DNA from: an uncultured Clostridia bacterium
Lineage (GTDB): Bacteria > Bacillota > Clostridia > Christensenellales > Borkfalkiaceae
Reading direction: 5' to 3'
DNA length: 35,908 nt
NCBI GenBank assembly: GCA_944336975.1
Contig: CALVLH010000016.1
Location: 1-35,908 of the forward strand
Position numbers and translations under genes: made by a program
Shown: one piece after another, positions 9,545-18,219 of the stretch
How positions within the stretch are numbered: position 1 is the first letter of the stretch
How the letters are laid out: the number at the start of each line of letters is the position of its first letter
The notes under the pieces: model-generated
What the model was told of the DNA's origin: nothing
Databases searched by the model: none
Seen by the model: only the letters and a program-made list of their open reading frames with translations

Positions 9545-9580
9545 GAAAAACAGACCGCAAACGCGGTCTGTTTTTCTTTT
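9545..9580 (+). terminator. intrinsic terminator after the RyR gene
   Basis: The stem ACAGACCGC/GCGGTCTGT (9550-9558 with 9563-9571) has an AAAC loop and is followed by TTTTTCTTTT. The stem is preceded by AAAAA, so it could also work on the opposite strand. Confidence 0.9.
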
Positions 9581-9738
9581 GCCGCCTTGCCGCGGAAGCG
9601 CCGAACGCGCCCGCCGTTTTCGGAAAGGGAAAATAAGCGGAACGCCGCGCGGAAATATGCGCAAGTTCGTACGCGCGTCGGACGACGCATTTATGCAATT
9701 TTGCCAAATATTGTGCATATAATTGACATTTTACGAAT
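9581..9738. other. gene-free spacer
   Basis: No coding region, RNA gene or clear signal is visible. It is GC-rich to about 9690 and then turns sharply AT-rich. A TTGACA at 9723-9728 has no good -10 at 17 bases. Confidence 0.6.
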
Positions 9739-9777
9739 AAAAATAATTTTTTTCGGGGCGAAACGACAATTATTTTT
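9739..9777. repeat. nested inverted repeat upstream of the lipoprotein/opp promoter
   Basis: AAAAATAATT (9739-9748) and AATTATTTTT (9768-9777) are perfect 10-bp complements. Inside lies a second hairpin, TTTCG (9751-9755), GGG, CGAAA (9759-9763). It ends 20 bases before the -35 of the next promoter. It could be a regulator site, a terminator remnant or part of a small repeat element. Confidence 0.5.
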
Positions 9778-9796
9778 GTATAGCGCCATATCGTGT

Positions 9797-9825
9797 TTGA
9801 CAAATGAAAATTGTGGTGATACAAT
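9797..9825 (+). promoter_or_regulatory. extended -10 promoter of the lipoprotein/oligopeptide-importer operon
   Basis: The -35 is TTGACA (consensus, 9797-9802), the spacer is 17 bases and the -10 is TACAAT (9820-9825), preceded by TGA. Transcription would start near 9832, leaving a leader of about 164 bases before the first gene. Confidence 0.8.
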
Positions 9826-9857
9826 GATAATATTGTAAAAAAAGTCATTTTTCACAA

Positions 9858-9906
9858 AGAGGGGTACCCCTCTATTCTTTGCCAAGGGCAAAGAATAAAA
9901 ATTCTT
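9858..9906 (+). promoter_or_regulatory. leader RNA with overlapping hairpins
   Basis: Three inverted repeats lie in the untranslated leader. They are the 16-base palindrome AGAGGGGTACCCCTCT (9858-9873); ATTCTTTGCC-AAG-GGCAAAGAAT (9874-9896); and AAGAAT-AAAA-ATTCTT (9891-9906). The last two share one arm, so they exclude each other, as in an attenuator or riboregulator. No known riboswitch class is recognised. It could instead be a small dispersed palindromic repeat. Confidence 0.45.
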
Positions 9907-9995
9907 AATCGGAAGGCGCACGCTTCTGAAAGATCCGTGCGGATCGCGGAGAGCGCGGAGGAAACGCGCCGCGACAACGCGAGAAGGAAGAAACT

Positions 9996-11138
9996 ATGAA
10001 AAAGAAGTTACTGTTTGCGCTCACGGTAGCCGTCATCGTCTGTATGGCGCTTCTGGGGGCGTCCTGTACGCAAACGCAGATCATGCCGCCGGAGATGGGA
10101 TACCCTCTCAAGGTCACGTACGATTTCAACGGAGGGCTTTGCGCGGACAATGAGTCGATGGATTTCTATTTCAAAGAAAACACGCCCGCGTTACGCCCCG
10201 GCGTGTCAGACGTTCTTGGCGACGTCGTCAAGGCGGGCTATTTCATCAGCGGCTGGACGGTCGCCTATCAGGACGAATCGGGAGAGGTGCAACCGACGGA
10301 TAAGATCTGGGATTTCGACAACGACCGCGTTACGAAGGATATGATCCTCATCGCCAACTGGGAGGAAAATCCGCGCGTGGAGATCGTGTTTCTGGACGAA
10401 GAGGGTGATCGCATCCAATCGCTGCCGTCCTCCGTACAGTCGGCGTCGTCCGGTTCGGACGAACTCATCCTGCACGAAGCGGAAGCGGACGGCTATACGT
10501 TCTATCAGTATTTTCTGGACGAGGAGTGCACGCAGCCGTTCGATCATTCCTATGATACGATCAAACTCTCTTATGACGTAAACGATCCCAACTATCACAG
10601 GATCGTCTACGCGAAGATGCTGGAAGGGAAATGGTTCATCGTACGCTCTTCGGGCGACCTCAACAAGCTCTCGCAGCATCAGAACGACGACGTCTATCTC
10701 GCGGCGGACATCGATCTGACCGATCTTCTCGGCAACAAAGGAAGCTGGGGCGGGGTAACCTCCTATAACGGCAGGTTCAACGGAAACGGACACACTATAT
10801 CCAATTTCACATATACCGTCACGCAGGGATCTGCGGCGGGATACGGCATCTTTGCTTCGCTCGGCGAAAATGCTATCGTGGAGGATTTGAAGATTGCGAA
10901 TGCGGACGTGCAGATCACGGTCCGTTCCAATCAGGCGGCGAGCTGCGGGTTCTTTGCGGGTACGATCGGCGCGGGCGCGACCGTGCGCGGCGTCACGTTG
11001 GAAAATTGCACTTACAAGCTCAACCGTACGGCGGGCGGCGTCAATTCGCAGGTCACGACGGACGAGAGTTTCTTCTTCGGCAGCAAAGGCGAGGGAGCGG
11101 CCGTCTCCTACGAGGGCACGATCTCCGCGCTCGTTTAA
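9996..11138 (+). CDS. Lipoprotein with InlB-type and GLUG-like repeats
   Basis: This 380-residue protein is exported and lipid-anchored: it has a KKK N-terminus, a hydrophobic segment and lipobox LGASC with Cys24. Residues about 34-125 contain an InlB B-repeat (Flg_new) pattern, beginning KVTYDFNGG and ending in the ILIANWEE strand. From about 214 the pattern AADIDLTD, FNGNGHTISNFTY, YGIFASLGENAIVEDLKIANADV matches GLUG-type beta-helix repeats found in surface adhesins. GAAGGAAG precedes the ATG. It opens the cluster with the peptide importer and surface protease, so a role in binding material at the cell surface is plausible. No enzymatic motif is seen. Confidence 0.8.
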   Translation: MKKKLLFALTVAVIVCMALLGASCTQTQIMPPEMGYPLKVTYDFNGGLCADNESMDFYFKENTPALRPGVSDVLGDVVKAGYFISGWTVAYQDESGEVQPTDKIWDFDNDRVTKDMILIANWEENPRVEIVFLDEEGDRIQSLPSSVQSASSGSDELILHEAEADGYTFYQYFLDEECTQPFDHSYDTIKLSYDVNDPNYHRIVYAKMLEGKWFIVRSSGDLNKLSQHQNDDVYLAADIDLTDLLGNKGSWGGVTSYNGRFNGNGHTISNFTYTVTQGSAAGYGIFASLGENAIVEDLKIANADVQITVRSNQAASCGFFAGTIGAGATVRGVTLENCTYKLNRTAGGVNSQVTTDESFFFGSKGEGAAVSYEGTISALV

Positions 11139-11210
11139 GCGGACACCCGCTCTGCGGGATAACAATCGGGAAAAACAGGTGATCATCATCTGACAGGAGG
11201 AAATATACGA

Positions 11211-13826
11211 GTGAATAAGACAGTCAAACTCACATCTCTCGCTTTGGCGGCGGTGCTGTCGCTGGGCGCGGCGGGAACGCTGACCGCCTGTAACAAGAAC
11301 GGCGGAAAGTTCGATACGGAAAAAGATGCGGTGACGATGAGCCTGCAAGGCTGCGACGGCGTGTTCAATCCTTTCTTCGCGTCTTCGCAGTACGATTCCG
11401 AGGTCGTCGGCATGACGCAGATCGGGATGCTGGGGTCGGACAGCGAAGGCAACGTCTCTTACGGCGACGACGAGGCAGTCGTCGCGAAGGATTTCACGAC
11501 CGTCATGTACGATAAGAACGGCAACGTGGTCACAGACGGCGATCAGGCCGAGTTTACGGAATTTTCCTTTCTCATCAAGAAGGGGATCAAATTTTCCGAC
11601 GGCGTCGATCTGACCATCAAAGACGTACTGTTCAGCCTGTACGTCTATCTCGATCCCGTCTATACCGGGTCCACGACCATTTATTCGACGGATATTGTCG
11701 GGCTGGCGGCTTACAGAACGCAGAACCCCGAAGCGGACGAGAACGCGTCCGCACAGCTCGAACTCACGTTCACCAACGAGGCGACGAAGCGCGTTCAGCG
11801 CATCAAAGATTACTGCCAGAACATGATCAACGACGCGGCGGGCGACAGCCATCTCAATACTCCTTTCGAGGAAGCGCAGTTGGAGGAGATCAGGGCGGAC
11901 ATCGAGACGACGAAGGAGTATTTCACCGAGGAACTCGGCGAAGTATATCAGTCGGCGGCGGAAGGTCTGGAAGATACGATGAACGAATACACCTATATTT
12001 CCGAGGAGTATCAGGCGTTCTTCCTTTCCGAAGGGCTCATCACCCTGCTCGACCGCAACAACGACGGCAATATCGACAAGGATGCGTCGGGCAAATATAT
12101 CGTGGACGAAGAGTCCGCGGAGAGCCTGTGCGCACTCGTGGACGATTATGCGGACAGAAACTATTCTCAGTTCGAGGGCACGACGGACGCGGACAAAAAA
12201 GTCGCGGCGAAAAAGAGCTATGCCATCGAGCTGGTCTGCGGCGAGTATTTCGGCGAAGCCTATAACTGGTCGGGGATCCAGGAGATCGTCTCTTACCGCG
12301 ATACCGCGGTCAAGCTGACGACGGAGTTCATCGCGGAAGCGAAGTCGGAATACCTGCAGAACGGCGCGGGCAGAGTTCCCAATATCTCCGGCATTACCAC
12401 GGAAAAGGTCACGTCCTTCAACGGGAATACGCTCGACGGCGAATACGACGTGCTGAAGATCAAGATCAACGGCGTCGATCCCAAGGCGAAGTGGAACTTC
12501 GGCTTCAACGTCTCCCCGTTGCACTATTATTCCACGACCGATTACGAAGGGGTGGACTACGTCAACGGATTTGACGGGGTGAGCAACTTCGGCATCAAGT
12601 TCGGCGACAAGGAGTTCATGGACAGCGTCGTCAACAGCGTGGACAAGAACGGCGTTCCCGTGGGCGCAGGTCCTTACAAGGCATCCCGCGACACGGGCAC
12701 GGAAGGAATGACGGGCTATGTGACGGCGACCGAATTCCGCAAGAACAACATCATCTATTTCGAACGCAACACCTATTTCGAAACGCTCGGCGGCTCCATC
12801 CATAACGCAAACATCAAATATCTGCGTTATCAGGTCATCAACGCGAATCAGATCTTCAACACCCTCAAACAGGGCTCCGTGGACTTCGGCGAACTGACGG
12901 CAAAACAGAGCGTCATCAACGAACTCAACGGCATCGATTCGCTCTCTTACAGCCTGACGAAATCCAACGGTTACGGCTATGTCGGCGTCAATCCCAAATA
13001 TGTCCCCGACGTGACTGTCCGCCGCGCGATCATGATGGCGATGGATCCCACGCTTATCACGAGCAACTACTATACCAACGGACTCGCGGAGATCATTTAT
13101 CGTCCGATGACCAAAGTGTCGTGGGCGTACCCGAAAGATGCTACGGCGTACTATCAGTACGACAACAGCGGCGAAGAGATCCTTCAGATGCTCCTTGACG
13201 CGGGATACGAACAGCGCAACGCGAATACCCCCGACGTTCAGATCGGCAAGGTGGAAAACGGAAAGTTCACGCAGCTTAAATACACCTTCACGATCGCGGG
13301 CAGCACGGAAGACCACCCCGCATGGAGCATGTTCCGCAAGGCGGAAGAGATCCTCGAAAGCATCGGCTTCGACATCAACGTCAAGACGGATACCTGGGCG
13401 CTTTCCAAACTGTCGAGCGGACTTCTGACCGTCTGGGCGGCGGCATGGTCCTCGACCATCGATCCCGATATGTATCAGGTTTATCACAAGGATTCCACCG
13501 CGACCTCCACGCTCAACTGGGGCTACGACGTGATCAAGGCAAACCTCAACAACGTGTACGACTATGAAAAGGGCATCGTGGAAGAACTCAGTCAGATCAT
13601 CGATCTCGCGCGCGAAACGGAAAATCAGTCCCGCCGCGCAAGCTACTATTCGGAAGCGCTCGATCTTGTCATGGGGCTCGCGATCGAACTCCCGCTCTAT
13701 CAAAGAAACGATCTGATGGCATTCAACTCGGATAAGATCGACCGCGCGTCGCTCACGCCCGAAAAAGAGCTTTCACCGTATAATTCGCTTCTTTCCCGCA
13801 TTTGGGAAATGGATTTCGTAGACTAA
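11211..13826 (+). CDS. oppA: Oligopeptide ABC transporter substrate-binding lipoprotein (OppA/DppA family)
   Basis: This is the extracellular binding protein of a peptide importer (SBP_bac_5 family). The start is GTG, with AGGAGG 10 bases upstream. The signal peptide ends at lipobox TLTAC with Cys27. Family signatures include the region around LIKKGIKFSDGVDLTIKDVLFS and the late YQVINANQIFNTLKQGSVDFGEL segment. At 871 residues it is much longer than usual members (about 540). An extra, mostly helical and acidic stretch lies at about residues 170-390 and contains DRNNDGNID (281-289), which resembles a calcium-binding loop. The four following genes encode the rest of the importer. Substrate specificity cannot be read directly; peptides are inferred. 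Confidence 0.9.
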   Translation: MNKTVKLTSLALAAVLSLGAAGTLTACNKNGGKFDTEKDAVTMSLQGCDGVFNPFFASSQYDSEVVGMTQIGMLGSDSEGNVSYGDDEAVVAKDFTTVMYDKNGNVVTDGDQAEFTEFSFLIKKGIKFSDGVDLTIKDVLFSLYVYLDPVYTGSTTIYSTDIVGLAAYRTQNPEADENASAQLELTFTNEATKRVQRIKDYCQNMINDAAGDSHLNTPFEEAQLEEIRADIETTKEYFTEELGEVYQSAAEGLEDTMNEYTYISEEYQAFFLSEGLITLLDRNNDGNIDKDASGKYIVDEESAESLCALVDDYADRNYSQFEGTTDADKKVAAKKSYAIELVCGEYFGEAYNWSGIQEIVSYRDTAVKLTTEFIAEAKSEYLQNGAGRVPNISGITTEKVTSFNGNTLDGEYDVLKIKINGVDPKAKWNFGFNVSPLHYYSTTDYEGVDYVNGFDGVSNFGIKFGDKEFMDSVVNSVDKNGVPVGAGPYKASRDTGTEGMTGYVTATEFRKNNIIYFERNTYFETLGGSIHNANIKYLRYQVINANQIFNTLKQGSVDFGELTAKQSVINELNGIDSLSYSLTKSNGYGYVGVNPKYVPDVTVRRAIMMAMDPTLITSNYYTNGLAEIIYRPMTKVSWAYPKDATAYYQYDNSGEEILQMLLDAGYEQRNANTPDVQIGKVENGKFTQLKYTFTIAGSTEDHPAWSMFRKAEEILESIGFDINVKTDTWALSKLSSGLLTVWAAAWSSTIDPDMYQVYHKDSTATSTLNWGYDVIKANLNNVYDYEKGIVEELSQIIDLARETENQSRRASYYSEALDLVMGLAIELPLYQRNDLMAFNSDKIDRASLTPEKELSPYNSLLSRIWEMDFVD

Positions 13827-13838
13827 TAATCTGATCAT

Positions 13839-13863
13839 GCCGTCCGCAACCGCGGGCGGCTTT
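13839..13863 (+). terminator. weak hairpin between oppA and oppB (attenuator)
   Basis: The stem GCCGTCCGC/GCGGGCGGC (one G-U pair) has an AACC loop and is followed by only TTTG. It probably stops part of the transcription or protects the upstream mRNA, giving more binding protein than permease. The oppB ribosome site follows directly. Confidence 0.5.
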
Positions 13864-13874
13864 GAGGAGCACAG

Positions 13875-14885
13875 ATGAAAAATTCAATGTTCAAATACAT
13901 CGTCAAGCGCATCCTGCTCTCCATCCTCATTTTGTTCGGCGTGTCCGTCATTATCTACGCCCTCACGCGTCTGATGCCGCAGGATTACCTCGACAAAAAG
14001 TTTGAGTCGCAACTTTCGCAGGGACTCATCTCGCGGGAGGAAGTGGAACGGATCAAGGAGCTGTACGGACTCAGCGACAACTCCTTTACGGGCATCATGC
14101 TCGGATACCTGACCTGGATCGGAAACGTCCTCAAAGGGGACCTCGGGACTTCCTTCATCCACAATCAGAAGGTCACGACGGTCATCTTCGAGAACATGGG
14201 CGTCTCCTTCGGCATCGCCTTCGTCGCGATGATCCTGGAATTTGTCATCTCCGTTCCGCTCGGCATCAAAGCGGCGACCAATCAGTACGGAAAAGTAGAC
14301 TATACCGCCACCGTCTTGTCCATGATCGGCATCTCCTTGCCGACTTTCTTCCTCGGCGCGATCATGATCAAGATCTTTGCCGTGGATCTCGGATGGTTCC
14401 CCGTCAACGGGTTGACTTCGACTAGCCTCACGACCGATGCGTCGGGTTGGGAACGCTTCTGGGATATGATGTGGCATCTGGTGCTCCCGATGACGACGCT
14501 CGTCATCCTCTCCATCGGCGGACTGATGAGATATACGAGAACGAATATGCTCGAGGTGCTCAACGCGGACTATATCCGCACGGCGCGTGCGAAAGGATTG
14601 TCCGAATCGGCGGTTATCTATAAACACGCGTTCCGCAATACGATGATCCCGCTCGTGACCATCATCGCCGGCACGCTTCCCAGCCTGTTCGGCGGTGCGA
14701 TGATCACCGAGCAGATCTTTGCCATCCCCGGGATCGGACTCAAAGCGTACGAGGCGTTGCAGGGCGGAGACGTCCCGTTTATCATGGGATACAATATGTT
14801 CCTCGCCATCCTCACCGTGCTCGGAACGCTGCTGTCCGACCTGATGTACGCGGTCGTCGATCCGCGCGTAAAACTGACGAAATAA
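13875..14885 (+). CDS. oppB: Oligopeptide ABC transporter permease (OppB/DppB)
   Basis: This 336-residue inner-membrane protein forms half of the translocation channel. About six hydrophobic segments are visible, starting with the N-terminal helix ILLSILILFGVSVIIYALT. A periplasmic loop follows, with the family's LGTSFIHNQKV segment. The cytoplasmic EAA loop is ADYIRTARAKGLSESAVIYKHAFRNTMIP, the coupling helix to the ATPases. It ends in the typical VVDPRVKL. Length and order are standard for the family. GAGGAG precedes the ATG at 13875. It is the second gene of the importer set and is followed after 13 bases by oppC. Confidence 0.95.
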   Translation: MKNSMFKYIVKRILLSILILFGVSVIIYALTRLMPQDYLDKKFESQLSQGLISREEVERIKELYGLSDNSFTGIMLGYLTWIGNVLKGDLGTSFIHNQKVTTVIFENMGVSFGIAFVAMILEFVISVPLGIKAATNQYGKVDYTATVLSMIGISLPTFFLGAIMIKIFAVDLGWFPVNGLTSTSLTTDASGWERFWDMMWHLVLPMTTLVILSIGGLMRYTRTNMLEVLNADYIRTARAKGLSESAVIYKHAFRNTMIPLVTIIAGTLPSLFGGAMITEQIFAIPGIGLKAYEALQGGDVPFIMGYNMFLAILTVLGTLLSDLMYAVVDPRVKLTK

Positions 14886-14898
14886 GAGGAGAAGTACC

Positions 14899-15978
14899 AT
14901 GGAAGAAGAAAACAAGCAACTTCAGCCCGAGCCTTCTCCGTCGCCCGAAGAGCCGCAGATGCAGGATACGGGCGTGGCGTCCCTCGCCGACAACGTGCGC
15001 ATTCTCACGCCCGCACAGATGGTCATCAAGCGGTTCACCCGCTCCAAACTGTCCATGATCGGGCTCATCACCATGATCGTCCTGTTCGTGTTCTCCTTCA
15101 TCGGACCGTTGTTCAGCTTTCTGCCCTTTGTCTGGGGCGAACAAGAAGTGGACTATTCGGGCGGAAAGGTCTCCGTCCTCATCCGCGAAGTGACGTACGA
15201 AGTGGACGGGGAGGACTTCGTCTGCTATTACGTTTCCGAAACGCAACACACCATCAACAACGAGGGACCGATCACTCCCGAGCACATCCTCGGGACCGAT
15301 CAGAACGGATGCGACATCTTCTCCCGCCTGATGTACGGCGGAAGGGTATCGTTGACGGTCGGACTCGTCGTCATTTTCCTGGAAACGCTGTTAGGCGTGC
15401 TGTTGGGAGGCCTGGCGGGCTATTTCGGCAAATGGGTGGATCAGATCATCATGCGATTGGTGGATATATTCAACTGTATCCCGATGTGGCCCATTTTGCT
15501 CATCATATCGTCCATGTTGGACGCAAATAACGTGACGGACGTCGCGAAGCTGTATATCATGATGGCGATGCTGACCTTGCTCGGCTGGGCGGGGACGGCG
15601 CGGCTGGTGCGCGGACAGATCCTCACCCTGCGCGAGCAGGAATTCATGACCGCCGCGGACGCGATCGGCCTGAGGACTTCGCGCAAGATCTTCCGTCACC
15701 TCATTCCCAACGTCATCCCGCAGCTCATCGTCACCATGACGCTCGGACTGGGCGGCATCATCCTCACGGAGGCGACGCTCGGCTTCCTCGGCATGGGGCT
15801 TCCCTCCTCGTATGCGACGTGGGGAAACATGATCAACGCGGCGACGACGACGGAATATCTGGAAAACTACCCGAACATGTGGGTTCCTGCCGGCGTGTGC
15901 ATCGTGCTGGCGGTGCTCGCCTTCAACTTCATCGGCGACGGTTTGCGCGACGCGTTCGACCCGAAGAGCAAGAGATAA
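14899..15978 (+). CDS. oppC: Oligopeptide ABC transporter permease (OppC/DppC)
   Basis: This is the second channel subunit, 359 residues. An N-terminal cytoplasmic tail of about 60 residues, rich in Pro and Glu, precedes the first membrane segment (IGLITMIVLFVFSFIGPLF). An external loop contains the family motif HILGTDQNGCDIFSRLMYGGRVSL. The EAA loop reads REQEFMTAADAIGLRTSRKIFRHLIPNVIPQ. The end, DGLRDAFDPK, is typical. AGAGGAGAAG lies just upstream of the start. It would pair with OppB in the membrane and contact the two ATPases encoded next. Confidence 0.95.
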   Translation: MEEENKQLQPEPSPSPEEPQMQDTGVASLADNVRILTPAQMVIKRFTRSKLSMIGLITMIVLFVFSFIGPLFSFLPFVWGEQEVDYSGGKVSVLIREVTYEVDGEDFVCYYVSETQHTINNEGPITPEHILGTDQNGCDIFSRLMYGGRVSLTVGLVVIFLETLLGVLLGGLAGYFGKWVDQIIMRLVDIFNCIPMWPILLIISSMLDANNVTDVAKLYIMMAMLTLLGWAGTARLVRGQILTLREQEFMTAADAIGLRTSRKIFRHLIPNVIPQLIVTMTLGLGGIILTEATLGFLGMGLPSSYATWGNMINAATTTEYLENYPNMWVPAGVCIVLAVLAFNFIGDGLRDAFDPKSKR

Positions 15979-15993
15979 GGCGGAGGGGTACGG

Positions 15994-17180
<1,187 letters not shown>

Positions 17181-17184
<4 letters not shown>

Positions 17185-18212
17185 GCGAAGTCATCCTGCG
17201 CGTCGAACATCTGAAAAAATACTTCCCCCTCAACACCGATTTCTTCGGCAGGCCCACGCGCTTTCTCAAAGCGGTGGACGACGTGTCGTTCACGCTGGAA
17301 GCGGGCAAGACGGTGGGTATCGTGGGCGAGAGCGGATGCGGCAAGACCACGATGGGCAGGACCATCCTGCAACTGTATCCCGTGACCGAAGGTACGGTAG
17401 AATTTGACGGCGTGGACATCACGCATTTCAAGCCCTCGCAGATGCGGAAATTGCGTCCGCAGATGCAGATCATCTTCCAGGATCCCTATTCCAGCCTCAG
17501 CCCGCGTCTTCCCGTGGGGGAGATCATCGGCGAAGGCGTCAGGGAGCACAACATCGTACCCAAGAGCGAATACAAAGAATATGTGCTCGGCGTGATGAAA
17601 AAATGCGGACTGCAACCCCATTATTTCTCCCGTTATCCGCACGAGTTTTCGGGCGGACAGCGGCAGAGGATCTGCATCGCCCGCGCGCTTGCCCTCAAGC
17701 CCAAACTCATCGTCTGCGACGAGCCGGTCTCCGCGCTCGACGTCTCCATTCAGGCGCAGATCATCAATCTCTTGCAGGATCTGCAAAGCGAAGAGGGGCT
17801 TTCTTACATCTTCATCTCGCACGACCTTTCCGTCGTGGAGCATATTTCCGACTATGTCGGAGTCATGTACCTCGGTTCGATGGTGGAATACGGGGCGAAA
17901 GAGGATATTTTCCGTTCTCCCATGCATCCCTACACGCAGGCGCTGCTCTCCGCCGTGCCCGTGCCCGATCCCGACGTACATAACAAACAGATCCTCCTTT
18001 CCGGCGACATCCCGTCACCTGCGGATCCGCCCAAGGGATGCAAATTCCACACCCGTTGCGGAAAGTGTATGGAGATCTGCAAAGAAAAGGCGCCCGAATA
18101 CCGCGATTACGGGAACGGGCATTTCGTCGCCTGCCACCTCTACGGGCAGGACGGCGGCGCTTTCGCCGCCGAAGAGGACAAACAGTCCTTGGTGACAAAG
18201 GACAAGGAGTGA
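17181..18212 (+). CDS. oppF: Oligopeptide ABC transporter ATPase (OppF/DppF)
   Basis: This is the second ATPase subunit, 343 residues. Walker A is GESGCGKT (49-56), the signature is FSGGQRQR (156-163), Walker B is LIVCDEPVSALD and the switch histidine is in FISHDLSVV. The C-terminal extension again has clustered cysteines (CKFHTRCGKCMEICKEK). Its start overlaps the oppD stop by 4 bases (ATGA), with AAGGAGGG upstream, so it is translationally coupled. Only 7 bases separate it from the giant protease gene, which argues for one transcript. Confidence 0.95.
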
Positions 18213-18219
18213 TCAATTC

